Assembly: GCA_023053685.1 (NCBI GenBank)
Contig: JALIGW010000002.1
Location: forward strand, 40,632,720 to 40,696,719
Source: Diadophis punctatus similis
Lineage: Eukaryota > Chordata > Lepidosauria > Squamata > Dipsadidae
Direction: 5' to 3'
DNA length: 64,000 bases
Below, in pieces: positions 1 to 11,964 of this stretch (its first letter is position 1; the number at the start of each line of letters is the position of its first letter). Under the pieces are notes generated by a model. It ran no database searches. It was not told the origin of the DNA and saw only the letters and a program-made list of their open reading frames with translations. Made by a program: the position numbers and the translations under genes.

Positions 1-270
1 AGGCGCCTCTGCTCCATGGTGCCTTCCGCGTGTGCAGTGTCTGCAATGTTGACAAGGACGCGGGCTCCCCGGTGCAGCCAGTGACCGGGGAAACACGCCG
101 GAACGGCAATAGCAGCTCCTTCCCTCCCATGCGTCGCAGCCTTCCCAGCAGGCTGCCGGGCAAGACCGAAATGCAGGGCGGCGTCGGTGCTCCAGGGCTC
201 CTTCGGCCGCTTGGCCGGAGAACAGCAGGGATGCCGCCGCGGCCGTTTTTGAGCCCCCCCGCTCGGAAGT
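1..270. other. GC-rich edge segment, unassigned
   Basis: This block is clearly more GC-rich than the following 2 kb and contains several CpG sites. An 81-codon open frame on the plus strand (30-275) is low complexity and resembles no family I know. The block ends abruptly at the foldback element that follows. It may be the end of a GC-rich repeat or a small CpG island cut by the window edge; I cannot choose between them. Confidence 0.4.
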
Positions 271-360
271 TTTAGTACCCGGCGTATAAGACGACCCCCG
301 ACTTTTGAGGAGTTTTTTAAGGGGTAAAAAGTCGTCTTATACGCCGGCACATACGGTATA
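271..360. mobile_element. Short foldback MITE
   Basis: The segment is an inverted repeat. CCGGCGTATAAGACGAC at about 279-295 is answered by its exact complement GTCGTCTTATACGCCGG at 331-347, around a spacer of about 35 bp. The outer flanks (TTTTAGTA and CACATACGGTA) agree less well. Such a short foldback with no coding capacity fits a non-autonomous DNA transposon. I do not assign a superfamily because I cannot define a target duplication. Confidence 0.65.
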
Positions 361-2824
361 TTCTTACTATCAAAGCTGACACCAGCCAGATCATAGAAAA
401 ATTCAAAGAAATAGTGCTAGAACAGAAGATATAGAGAGACCTGGCCCATAGACTCACCAGGAGTCAGACTCAACTGAATAGATAACATCATTATTATCAT
501 CAAAGATCATATTCTAATATCATAGGTTAAAATAGCTTCAGATATGGCTGTATTAGTCTTAAAGTGTAATTAATCTTGTTATATAGTTCTATACATGTCA
601 TAGGGCCATATATAATTGTTAATAAAGAATTCTACACATCTTAAAAGTAGTAGGCAAAATTAGAAATGGATATACGAATTTAAGATTTGCTAAATAACAT
701 TATATTTTTTTCAATTTAATTATATTTATTTTAAAATGGATTTCTAAAAAAAGTTATATGGCCTTGACAGTTTGGACAGGCATCATTTTTATTTTTATTT
801 ATTAAAAAAATGCACATTGTAATGCAGTTGTCTATTAGGCTCTTACACATATTACTAAATTGTTAACAAAAATTAAATTGTTAAAATATGTGATCAAAAT
901 GAGCTAGATATGTATTTCTTTCATACTTATAAGCTATGACAGAGATTTACAAAATTAAGATAGTTGTTGTTGTGGTTGTTTTCCAAAGAAATGTATCCAC
1001 TGAAAATGCCTTCTTTTGGATTATCACACCTGATCTGTGGAAGACAGGGAAAGCTAATGAAGGATCTTTCAAAAACTTATCACCTCTGGATATACTGTAC
1101 ATAGTATAAAGAGGCAAATGTTGATGTGGACATTATACCATCTACACATATATTAAGTACATTATTCCTTGTGAACTTGATATCACAATGCTAGCTTGTT
1201 ACTTTGGCATCACTGTGGATAGGAATGGACATCTATGATGCTAAGACTGCAGTTTTATAGTTACTCAAATATACTGGATTTCCCTTTCTCAGACTGAAGA
1301 CTAAATTTATAGGAGAATGATGACCAAGTATCATGTTCTTGTCCCTCCCACTTGGTTTTATACAGTAGACAGGACCCTAAATTAAAGTTTCAAGTTAGAC
1401 ATGAAGCCAGATTTATATTATGGTCACCTAAGCATAATATTACATAAGCATGTATTTCCATGTTTATCCATATTCTGAAAATATTGTTGGCATATTAGAC
1501 TAGATTGATAAATAATGCCAACTTCAACATCAAAAGCAAGCTCTACAAATAATGCCCTGCTGGTAAGTTTGGATTACCACTTCTTGCATCTAGGTTATTG
1601 TTCAATTCCTTGGCAGTCAAACAGTCCTTTACTGCTCCTATAATCATATTTCATTACATGGCCACTGACTTTGATGAGATGAGAATAGACAATGTATTGC
1701 CAGAGAGTCCCAAAGTTAAACCTGAAAAGCATTGTTTCAATTTGTAACTATCAATGATACGTTTTATCTCAGATTTTCCCAACCTTGTACTCTCCAGATA
1801 GTAAGGACTGCACCTCCTAGAAGCTGACTGCAAATTGCTTCCCCCAAATCTTTGAAGGACATCAAGCTGGTGAGGGCTGTTCTACAACTATATCCCCTAT
1901 CATAGAGTTAACTGATGCTGCATACAAGTTTCAGGTGAAATTCCATTTTGTATGTCATTTCTTAGCTGAAACCCAGATCACTGGTCACTTCAACTACTGC
2001 ACGGGCATGTAAAATATATTTAAAGGTGTACACATGGCAACACTATGCCACATCTATGATAGAGTTGCCATTTTTAACAGTTTGGTCAATGTATACTGTT
2101 ATCTGAATAACATTCCTAGGTCATATTGATGCTGACTGTATATAATGGGCTAGAAATATTTTAAAACTGTCTTCCAGGTAAGCTTAAACACCACTCAACC
2201 CCCTCCTAGTCTTCAAGCTATTTCTTGATAAAATACAATGCTTTGGGAAAAATGCTGTCCCTGTAGGCATTTTGTAGTATCAGGCCATAAAAGATGGGGT
2301 CCCAAAAATAGGTGACAGGTGCTTATTAATGTCTTTGGTTTAATATGGCTGCTGTGTTATAAAATATGTAAAGCATGCCGTAAAATGTCTTAGTTATGCA
2401 CATTCTCAATAAAAGCTGACAGTGGTATCTTGCAGTGGCTTTTCCAATGACAAGTTATTTGAGGACCATGCTGTTATTGATGCCATATGAAGTTCTTTGT
2501 TGCAGTTGTCCAATTAAGCCAGGGATGGAAAGACAGTTTGAGATTCTGTTTGACATACAGAGTCAGCTTGGAGGCTCTTTCAAAATCCATATTAGAGTGT
2601 TCCTGATGGTTTGTGCATGCCTAAGCATACTGAACAAAAGATAACTAAAAGAAGAAGTGTTCTACCTGAACCAGACCTTGGAGCTAAACAAACAGCAAGA
2701 ACTATCCGTCACAGCAGTCCTAAGTAATCTTCTGTTTTCTTTGACGCTGGAGCGTATTGAGTTTTATTTGCAATACTGTAAAGTTACCTGTTTAAACAAG
2801 TAAATGATTTTACATTGTAAATGT
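361..2824. other. Gene-free AT-rich stretch, nothing recognised
   Basis: No open frame of note, no tRNA-like fold and no recognisable repeat over 2.4 kb, apart from a degenerate run near 1,770-1,850 resembling an old hAT MITE end (CCCAACCTTG followed by CTCCAGATAG). A 69-codon frame at 2435-2644 is of chance length for this composition. Confidence 0.5.
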
Positions 2825-2925
2825 GTTTTTTAATTTGTTTTTTAGATGTTTTTATATTGATTTATGTTCATTTCTGTTGTGAGCCGCCCAGAGTCCCTAG
2901 GGAGTTGGGCGGCATAGAAATATAA

Positions 2926-2930
<5 letters not shown>
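2825..2930 (+). mobile_element. CR1/L3-type LINE, extreme 3' tail
   Basis: The sequence GAGCCGCCCAGAGTCC, then GGGAGTTGGGCGGC and ATAGAAATATAATAAATAAA, is the non-coding 3' end shared by the squamate CR1/L3-type LINEs. The same end is seen at 6,907-6,980 (reversed) and 38,873-38,930. The copy is 5'-truncated to about 100 bp and runs directly into a long (AATA)n tract. Confidence 0.8.
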
Positions 2931-3004
<74 letters not shown>

Positions 3005-3007
3005 ATA
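2924..3007 (+). repeat. (AATA)n microsatellite on a LINE tail
   Basis: About 84 bp of nearly perfect AATA repeats follow the LINE 3' end without a break. The position suggests the tract expanded from the LINE's own short AATA tail. Confidence 0.95.
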
Positions 3008-4257
3008 CAATTATTATTTTCAAAAGTCCTTACTCCAAGACAGTTAGACAATATAAAATTGGAAACTATAAAGATTGTTAAAGTTTCCATTTTGTATTGA
3101 CCAATTGTCTTTGGATAAGGGCTTTTTAAAATAATAATTTTACTTTTCTAAAAGTTTGCAAATTTTACAGTATGTAGCAGTTTTTTCAACAAACACTCAT
3201 TTCCTAAGTCCATTCCCTTATGTAAGTTTAGATTTATAAGAATTTTCTGCCATACTCCGTTGCTTAAGGAAACACGAATTCTATGATAAAAGTATAAAGA
3301 ATGATCAACCAATAAAATCAAAGTTTCAATTCGCATCCAAGAAACACAAACCGTACATGGTCAGTATTAATTATTATCCCATAATTCAAAGAGCAACAGT
3401 TTTTAATTGAAGAGAGACAAGAGGATTTTTTTTAAAAAAAATCTAAATGTGCAAATCAAGGAAAAGATGTTTCATTTGTTTGAGAGTATGTGTGCATGAG
3501 TGTGTGTGTGTTTGCAGATCAGTAATGGCTTTAATTTTAATTGCCAACACATTACTACAATCTTTTATTAAGTAGGAAAACAAACAAACAAACATGCTAA
3601 TGTCAAATCTATTTTGGGTAAAACAGAGAACCTATTTTAGACTTTACCTTATAGTAGTTCATTTGGTTTTGTCCGTTTTCCCCCCATCTCATAAACTATG
3701 TGATATCAGCAGGAGAACAGACACAACTTGATAGCTCTATCTATCTATCTAGCATACAGACAGGCTGAAACCCGTTCAGAAGAATGCAATGTAACCAATA
3801 GTTATTCATAGTCTTCCATACAAACATGCTGTTAAATAAAATAAATAAAATGTCCTTCTGTTTTAAGAAAACAGAAATCCTGAAGGCATTTAACATCATT
3901 AAAAAAAAAGACAAAAAAAAATCCTGAGCAAACTAATTTTGATCTTTTCATGCAGTGCATCTGATTTTTTTCCCCAAATTGTTAAATATCTTACATGGAA
4001 TGATCATTTACAGTGCAATTGCCACAAAGTATAATTTAATATTTACTATTCTATTAATAGTCTTTTCCTCTTCATTCAGTGCCAATGCACCATTTCATGT
4101 TAGGGTCTTTCCAAGTTGGAAAGTACCGTGAAAGGGTGCCAAAAGTATTGTAAGGGTGCCAAAAGCATTATATAAAATATTGAGTAAGGGTAGTGTGGAT
4201 ATTGGAATGGGAGGAGTAAGGTTGACGATGTGAATTGTATTTATTCATGGTATTCAT
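3008..4257. other. Gene-free stretch with minor simple repeats
   Basis: AT-rich sequence without a recognisable gene. It holds short simple runs only: TG at about 3,498-3,511, AAAC near 3,579-3,594, CTAT near 3,739-3,752 and poly-A at 3,901-3,928. Confidence 0.5.
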
Positions 4258-4512
4258 AATTTATTTATTTATTTATTTTGTGACATTTATATACCGCCTC
4301 ACAGTGCAAGCACTCTCTAAGCGGTTTACACCAGTAAGCAATGTATATTTATATTGGACCCCAACGATCTGGGTCCTCATTTTACCTACCTCGGAAGGAT
4401 GGAAGGCTGAATCAACCTTGAGCCAGTGAGATTTGAACCGCTGACCTGCGGATCAGTGTCAGCTAAAGTGGCCTGTAGTACCTGCCTCTAACTGCTGCGC
4501 CACCTTGGCTCT
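4258..4512 (-). mobile_element. Sauria SINE, near full length
   Basis: On the minus strand this reads as a tRNA-derived head (GAGCCAAGGTGGCGCAGCAG, then a B-box-like GGTTCAAATCTCAC) followed by the diagnostic body (CTCAAGGTTGA, CCATCCTTCCGAGGTAGG, AATGAGGACCCAGA), AAACCGCTTAGAGAG, GAGGCGGTATATAAATG and an (AAAT)n tail. This is the lepidosaur Sauria SINE, mobilised by RTE/BovB-type LINEs. Further copies lie near 27.9, 43.3 and 45.1 kb. Confidence 0.9.
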
Positions 4513-5369
4513 TTGTAACCTTGCCTCTGGTGATACGAAGATCTTAGATTCGATCACCTGGGGACCTTTCTTGCAAGAAAGAATATAAACTGCTTCATTA
4601 TTATTCATTTGGACTCCTGTTGCATTATTTGTTAGTTTTTTTCTATCAAGGATCCAACTTTCCTTCTGGCTGGTGATGAGGGGAGTTTTAATCCAACTCA
4701 AGTAGATATCATCGTAATAGGGGAAAATGAATCCTTATTGGGAAACTTTAATGTATCGCACACTTCTCCCCTTTTCTGTTCAACTGTTCATAGAGTTTGT
4801 AGTTAAGTGAATCTAGAGTAGGTCTTACTGAAATTTTATCATCACAATTGGAACCATTGAAAAACTACATGCCATTACCTTTGCTGTAGATATTGCCTCA
4901 TTTTTAGGTAAGCACAGTCTTTTCAAAAGAAAAACAGAGCCAGTTATTCTTTTCCCCTGGAACAAATATTTTCATTCAGAAATGAAACTGTCCAGGCATC
5001 CTAGGCAAGAAACAGATGAATCAAATCATCTCCCTGTGTTGTTGTTGTTCACATCAAAGGGCTTTAGTGTTGGAACACCTGTCCTCCCATGGGAAGGCAG
5101 ACTGAAACTGAAGATATGCACTCAAATGAGAAAGGGGGTCAGGCCTATAAAAGCACTGTAACAAAAGCTGAGCTCCTAGGAAGGCAAAAAATGGTAAGTC
5201 AACACAACGGCCAGCTGTTGATATGCTGTGGCTGATGCATCTGACATAATCAGGGTTCCAACACATTTATTAAATAGTGAGCCATGGAATTCAATATGGA
5301 TGTATGTTAGGGTTAGGGTTAAATAAATATTAAATAAAATGGTTTTAGATATACAGTTATATTAAAGTT

Positions 5370-5708
5370 TGTTGCAAAATCAAAACCAGAAGCACACACA
5401 GATGACTGATTCAGCTGGATTCAACAACTTCTTTATAAACATAGTAACAGATGAATTTACAATGCCATTAGTAGAGTTCTTCTTCAAGCAGTTACAGACA
5501 GCAGAGAACAGTTAGTTTCATTTCAGCAAAGAGTGCAGAGAGGAGAGTGCAGAGTGGGCTGAGCCACGCCCAGCCTTCCTAGTTTCAGTTTCGATTCTCT
5601 GCACAGACTCTGCACAGTGTTTAGCTCTCATTGGCTGACTTAGTTGCTATGCCTATTCATTGGCTAACCTTGTTAACATGGCTCTCCCAGTTCATGAATA
5701 TCTTAACA
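5370..5708 (-). mobile_element. Candidate solo LTR
   Basis: On the minus strand the segment starts TGTTAAGATA and ends TTTTGCAACA, so it has the TG...CA ends and short inverted termini of an LTR. The putative U3 half contains two CCAAT boxes in the form AGCCAATGA. The right-hand part has a TTTATAAAG motif but no clear AATAAA. The immediate flanks are AAGTT and ATTTA, so I see no clean 5-bp target duplication, which keeps confidence moderate. No retroviral coding sequence is present. Confidence 0.45.
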
Positions 5709-6029
5709 ATTTAGATATACTTTTTTAGATATACATTGTCCATTTGAAATTAGTAAGTCACTTATGCAACTCAATTATATGCATACTAGATCAAAAGAAT
5801 TGCTTATGCATGCAGTAAGCCTCAAACACAAATGTAGAGGAGTTCAACAATGGCAGATCGATAAATGTTTCCCTGATAAGCATCTATATTTAAATTAACA
5901 TTGAAATATAGTACATTATGGTTTCTTTTTACCTAGACTTAAACTATAGGCTTCTTTCCAAACACATATTTATATGATCGATAAATTAATCTGATATCTA
6001 TGTACTTTAAAGGAGAACATTTGTAGCTC

Positions 6030-6330
6030 AGGATTGAAATTAACGGCCCTTGGTGCTCTCTGAGCTTACTTGTTTTCTTGAAGACGTTTCATTACCTAAA
6101 CTAGGTAACATCATCAGTGCTAGTGAGAAGTGCTGTTTGCTGTCAGTTTATATTCTGGTGACTTGCTTGTCTGTGTGGGTGGGGCTGGTCTTAGAGATTC
6201 TTTGGTCTGTTTGCTGATGGCTCTTCGGCAGTTTCTTGATTGGGGTATTGTTTACTTGACTGTTGGTCTGAAGTTAACCTTGGAGTTAACCTATATTAAC
6301 CTGGATGCTGACTGCTGATGGAGAGGTGCT
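6030..6330. repeat. Unassigned interspersed repeat
   Basis: The core GAAGACGTTTCATTACC with AGGTAACATCATCAGTGCTA looks like a dispersed repeat I associate with reptile genomes, but I cannot name its class with confidence. It occurs once in this window, so I have no internal copy to align. The 62-codon frame at 6130-6318 inside it is probably meaningless. Confidence 0.35.
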
Positions 6331-6574
6331 AGAGTTTTTTGTTTTTTGTTTGTTCTCTTTTGGGCTGGTTGATTGTCTCTTTTACATAATCTATAGATGC
6401 TGTTAATGTATATGTGTCTATTGATTTGTCAGAATTTCAGGCTTCAAGAAATTCCCTGGAATATTTGGGTTTGGTCTAGGATTGTCACAACTCTGTACTT
6501 TATATAAAATTTCAAAAATTGTATTTCAAATATATAGGAAAAGAGATGGAGGAATGGAGGAAGAGTTGGATATG

Positions 6575-6640
6575 TTTTCCACCTTGAATTATTGTAAAAA
6601 CAATAAAGGTGGGATACAAATAAATTAAATAAACATATTC
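6575..6640 (+). mobile_element. LINE 3' tail fragment
   Basis: CCACCTTGAATTATTG and AAGGTGGGATACAAATAAAT have the layout of the short hairpin-plus-ATAAA tail of L2/CR1-like LINEs (CCACCT... AGGTGGG... ATACAAATAAA). Only the last 65 bp are present. Confidence 0.5.
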
Positions 6641-6906
6641 AAGAATGATACATCAGTAAATCTCTCTCACACACCTACATTCCATATATATATCACGTGC
6701 TTATGTTTGTCTGTGTGTATCAGTTTCTGTCTCCGCCTTCATGCACATACATGCATGCGCGCGCGCACACACACACGTTGTCATATACATTATAATCTAT
6801 TGCCAAATCTTGTTTTATGAAGCAGGAGGTACAATGTATTCTGATTCTATCTATTCCCTCAAAGCATCCATAAGATTGGCTAAAAATATTTTCAGAAACC
6901 AGAGTT

Positions 6907-7613
6907 TATTTATTTATTATTTATTTATTTTGTCATTCTTATATGCCGCCCAACTCCCGAAGGACTCAGGGCGGCGTACAACAGGAAAAAAAATACAAGA
7001 ATAATCAAAATGCAAGTGATTAAAAAACAAATACAAATTATTAAAAACAATATTAAAACAGCAACATTCATTCGATATCATACATACTTGGGGGGTGATC
7101 TCAGGTGGATTAAGCTATCCCCCCCACCTGCAGGAAAAGCCATGTTTTAACGGCTTTTCGGAAGGCCAGCAGAGTGGGGATGGTTCGGGTCTCTGGGGGA
7201 AGTTGGTTCCAAAGCACGGGGCCAGCCACAGAGAAGGCTCTCCCCCTAGGGCCCGCCAGCCGGCATTGTTTGGCCGACGGGACCTGGAGGAGGCCAACTC
7301 TGTGGGCCCTAACCGGTCGGAGGGAAGTATGAGGCAGAATGCGGTCCCGAAGATATCCTGGTCCTGAGCCATGAAGGGCTTTAAAGATGGTGATCAACAC
7401 CTTGAATTGGACCCGGAGACCGATGGGCAACCAATGCAGCTGGCGGAGTATTGGTGTCACGTGGGTGTACCTTGGCACACCCACCACAGCACGCGCAGCC
7501 GCATTTTGTACCAGCTGAAGTCTCCGGATACTCTTCAAGGGTAGCCCCATGTAGAGCGCATTGCAGTAGTCCAAACGCGAGGTGACAAGGGCATGAGTGA
7601 CCTTAGAGTTCAT
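6907..7613 (-). mobile_element. CR1/L3-type LINE, 3' end with coding remnant
   Basis: Read on the minus strand, the 3' part of a LINE enters at 7613, carries the end of the reverse-transcriptase protein to about 7110, then a short 3' UTR, then CGCCCTGAGTCC, CGGGAGTTGGGCGGC, ATATAAGAATG and an AAATAAAT tail at about 6,903-6,935. The 5' side is truncated, as is usual for this class. It is the best preserved of the three copies of this tail. Confidence 0.85.
7110..7613 (-). pseudogene. LINE ORF2 C-terminal fragment (reverse-transcriptase protein)
   Basis: This 167-codon frame is the end of a non-LTR retrotransposon ORF2 protein of the CR1/L2/L3 group. Recognisable blocks are LVTSRLDYCNALYMGLP (residues about 10-26), LQLVQNAAARAVVGV (about 33-47), HVTPILRQLHWLPI (about 51-64) and LWNQLPPETR (about 135-144), which follow the catalytic core in this family. 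The palm with the YADD motif and the N-terminal endonuclease are missing because of 5' truncation. The first methionine is not a real start: the frame simply begins near the truncation point. The surviving part is unbroken, which suggests a fairly young insertion. It cannot be active alone. Confidence 0.85.
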
Positions 7614-9194
7614 TACTGTGGCTATGCAAGGACCATTTAATTTGGCTCAAAGCTGGATCTTCAGCTGTGAAAACAGCCAAAGCTGCCTTGTGATGGTTCT
7701 GGAAGAACTCACCCTGTCTTGTCATGCCTTAGGAAAAATGAAGCTCTGATCTCCCCTTTCCTAGACTGGAGGAATAAAGTGGCCTCATGTCTCTAACATT
7801 CTTTTTAGTAGTACAAGATAAAGTTCCAGAAAAGCTAGGGTTTGTGACAGAATGAAGCTTGTCAAATTTTGTACAGTTATTTGAATTAAATCCCTTTAAA
7901 CATTGATTTATGATAGCCTCTAATATATGTGTGTGTTGCACCCAAATGGGTAGAAACTTATAGATGGAGAAAATTATTAGATGGAGATTAAATGTTACAA
8001 ATTTCAGAGACTTCAGTATACAAGTTTATACCATAAGTTACTTGGCCTTTTGACTGTTGCAGGTCATTTGTTCAGAACATTTCAACAATTATTTCAAAGC
8101 TCCCAGTAATCCTTCACCAGAATAATTCCAGTAAGCCCTAACTACTTTCTTCATTTTTAATTTGTCCAGTAACATTAGTTCATAACCTAACACAGACACA
8201 GACACACACACACAGACAGACACACACACATTCACACACAAACACACAGTCTTCAATTTTACACGGTAAAAATAAAATGAAAAATAAAATAAAAAAATAA
8301 TTGGCAATACCTTATAGAGGAGGTCAGTAAATGAGTGTGAAGAAATAAGTAAAAATTCATACAATTGAAAAATATTGGTTTTAAAAAACAATATTGGGAT
8401 ATAATATGTTAAGAAGAAAAATTTGAAAAAATAAAAAAGTGGGTATACAAGCTAACTGAAAGAAGCAATGCCAAGGTATTTCTATGTGGTTGCTAAGAAA
8501 ACTGTGGCCATATGCATTAAGTCACTAGAAATCAAATTCAACTTGAAGGAGTCTTTATTTTATGAGACTTTATTTTAAAAGAATAATGGTTCCAAGGATG
8601 TGTTCTGTTCCTCAAATGTTAGGACATGATTATTGGTATATTCTTCTAACATATTGAAATGTACAGAAAATGTCTCCAAAATCCGTATAAAGCCTACTAT
8701 AAATTTGGCTGACATTGGCTTCTCATTTCATAATATGTAATTAATTTGTTTTTCTTTGGAGGAAAATTAAAGGTTGGGTGTCAGAATAACTATGCCTTAT
8801 TTGGTTTTCATTTCCAAGTCATTAGCTCTGTTGACTATGAAGAAATGCTATAAAAGTTGATGCTCAACAGTGTAATGGAAGGTTTTGCAATGCACACTAT
8901 GGAGTGACTTCTGAAAAGGTTATACAGGCATACTCTCTACTATGACTTTTAATTAAAGCATTTAATTGATGCCAGGTGTGTAACAGCATTGCTAAATGTA
9001 AGGCCTAATTGTTTATTCTTCCCTCTTTGTTATACATTGAATAGATTTGTGAATGCATTAGATGGAAAATGAGACTCAAGAGGCCTGCTCATTCATAATG
9101 TTATTCTCTTTCAGAGGTCAGAATAAAGGATTGTTTCAAGGGATTAACTTTTTCTGGCATATCTGGTATGGTAGATGGTTTTGATAGCATAGAA

Positions 9195-9196
<2 letters not shown>
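7614..9196. other. Gene-free stretch, minor (CA) runs
   Basis: AT-rich sequence without a convincing frame. An imperfect (CA)n tract lies at about 8,191-8,248. The 100-codon minus frame at 8089-8391 owes much of its length to that tract. Confidence 0.5.

Positions 9197-9241
<45 letters not shown>
9197..9241 (+). repeat. (CA)n microsatellite
   Basis: About 22 uninterrupted CA units. Confidence 0.95.
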
Positions 9242-9243
<2 letters not shown>

Positions 9244-11850
9244 AATATCAATTTCAAAGTATTAAACACTGCAAACCATGTCCTTGTAGAAGTAAATTAC
9301 ACTATAATAAATGGGACCTATCCTAAGTGTATATAAGATTAGCACGTAACTCCAAGAGCCCGATTCTTCCTCTTAGGCCCTTTCCAGACATTATCCTTTT
9401 CCTGATAAATGACCTAGCCATCACTGATCTCCAAGGTATCACCTCTCTAGCAGACCCACTCATTGTTAAAAATAAATCATGGTTTCTAAACACTCATTCT
9501 CACTCCTCATGGTATCTGAGGGGCAGCGATTCTTCTTGTGCTAAAACCAATGAGGCTTTGCTTTGAGAGGGCTTTTCCGTTATCAGGTTGAGCCACCATT
9601 ACATAATGTCCTGTGCCCATAGTATTTCTCTCTTGGTTTAGTATGTGTTTTTTTTTTCTTTTTTAGTATCCAAAATTCAAGGAACAATAACAGAAAATTT
9701 AATGCAATGAAAGTAGGAGAAAACAGTACTCATTAAGGCATCAAAAGAAGACAGCAAGAGAGGCCTGAAGAATGAAAAGATTTAGAAAAGAAGATTATAG
9801 AAGAATAAAGGAAATGGCACAAGTATACTAAACCTTGAGCTGGGTTAACGAAACACAAACCAGCCACATTTCTTTAGACGTTTCTCTTGTGCCTCAAACT
9901 ACCATCTAACTCACCCACCTAGTACTTTAAGTGTTATTATGAAACCTTATGACTGTGCTTGTATCTTTTCCACTTTGTCTTCCAAAGCTTGAGCACGCAT
10001 TGTGTTAAATTAGCTTCCCCCTCTTCCTCCTCCTCCTCCTCCTTGTCTTTTGTGCTGTCTTCTAATGTTCTACCAGATATGCTATTACCTCAAGCACCAA
10101 AGCACCTGTTCTTCTTAATATGCTGCATGGATCACACTGTACTTTCATTTTTTATAAATTTGGATGTTTTATGAAATCTGCTCTTTTATATCAGAATCCA
10201 TCTTTTAAAAACCATTTCTAAGACATCCACTTAACCCTCTCTTTTGAAATACATCAATCTGAAGAGTTAGGAATGATCACGAATGAACAAAAGTCTATCT
10301 CACGTCACTAATATACTATTAACTAAAATAACAGCTGCTTCCTATTTTATTTTTCCAATTTGGGCAGCATGCGCCAGAATGTACCAACTTATTTATTGCA
10401 TATTCTTGAGGATTTTTTTTTTTACACAAGAAAGCCACCAACTGGATGGCTTTAAGATTTGTTGTACACTTTTGAAAGATTTACAAGTAAATCACAGCAG
10501 GAAGCAGACATATGTAATGGGAATTTAAAATCAAATGAAAAAAATCATGTTGGTTAATTAAAAGTCTGTGGTGTCTCTCCTTTGACCCTGCAGCATTATG
10601 GAAATTACACTATAATTCTAAAAAGTTCATATTTTGATCATGTCATTATTTTCACATGCTACCATGTGACATTAACTTAAAACATGGCATTGTATAGTTT
10701 GGCATAAGAGAAAATGTTGCTTTTCAGAAGGAATATCTGCTTGCAATTTTCTTAGTGACAATTATATCTCATTTGAAACCAAAGGGCCTGAGAGAATTTG
10801 AGGTCAAAACACTGCTTTTACTCATAAAATATTCCACACATCCCATCATATCACATATGACTTATATAGTAACGGTATTGTGTTTGACTAATATAATGCA
10901 GAGCAAATGGAACTTCTTAAAACCAAAGCTTTTTCATTCTCCCACCACAAATCACAAGCAAATTAGACTTTCATACAGTCCTGCTTGTGGGAATCTTGAA
11001 TGACAGTATCTAAATATTTTTAAAGACCACTGCCTGGCTTCAGAAATAGTCTCTTATGTCTTTTCTACTAGGCAACATCCCATTTATCAGTGACAAGACT
11101 CTTTAAGAAATTCCTTCTGCGAGGTCTAGCACATTCTATCAAGGGAGTCATGAAAAACAAGCTGTTTTGCCATGGATAAAATAGAAATGAATACACGTGT
11201 GTTTGTACATGGAATGGATACAGGCTTAGCCATACTTAGAATATAATTTACTGAATTCATTGAGGTAGTTTATTCTTCTGGATTCTCATGGTTTCATCGA
11301 AATAAATCTTAAATGATAAATAATTTGTTATACCTGCACAGTGGCCATTTTAGATCACCATTTGAAAAATTCAACGCTATCTAACTTACTGATATGGAAA
11401 ATTGCAACAATTGATTTTTTTCTTTCAACTAGAGGATTACAAAGTTGTGAAGCAAAAATATTAGGCTTTCTGCACTTTATTTATAGCACTGTAATCTGGA
11501 TGAGGCTGTTAGTATATGTCCTATCATTGATATCATTTCTACTGTTACCAATACTATAATAAGTTTTATTACTGTTTTAATACTGTTTGAGATTGTGAAA
11601 AAAGCCTGAAACTTTGACTCCTGTAGAATAGAAAGATCTATTTATCTATAATAAAAGATATCTGGTACTTCTGCTTTAAGAAAATCCTCCTATCTATCTT
11701 ACCCTCTTATCTTTCCTATCTTCCTATCCTTCTGCAAGAGCCTGAAGACTTGGCTCTGTTGGCTGGCCTGGGGACCAAATGGAGGAGTTCCACACTGGAG
11801 GTGGCTGCTGGATTTCTAGTAGACTCCACCTCCCCTCTTGCTCTCTGCTC
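9242..11850. other. Gene-free stretch, mostly unique
   Basis: No transposon of the recognised families and no persuasive coding frame in 2.6 kb. The part at 9,330-9,640 is less AT-rich and of more mixed composition than its surroundings. A short (TCC)n run lies at about 10,025-10,041. Confidence 0.45.
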
Positions 11851-11964
11851 TCCATCCGTCCATCCGTCCATCCGTCCATCCGTCCACCCATCCATCCACC
11901 CATCCACCCATCCACCCATCCATCCACCTACCCACCTACCCACCCACCCATCCACCCATCCATC
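11851..11964 (+). repeat. (CCAT/CCGT/CCAC)n tetranucleotide tract
   Basis: About 114 bp of degenerate tetranucleotide repeat, starting with CCAT-CCGT alternation and shifting to CCAT-CCAC and CCTA variants. It creates several overlapping open frames rich in His-Pro-Ser-Thr, or Gly-Trp-Met-Asp on the other strand, that are not genes. Confidence 0.95.

Noticed and set aside
1770..1850. Possible old hAT MITE (CCCAACCTTG...CTCCAGATAG)
   Set aside because: No second arm and no target duplication; too degenerate to call.
5305..5321. TTAGGGTTAGGG-like interstitial telomere sequence
   Set aside because: Only two units; chance or a trivial remnant, no array.
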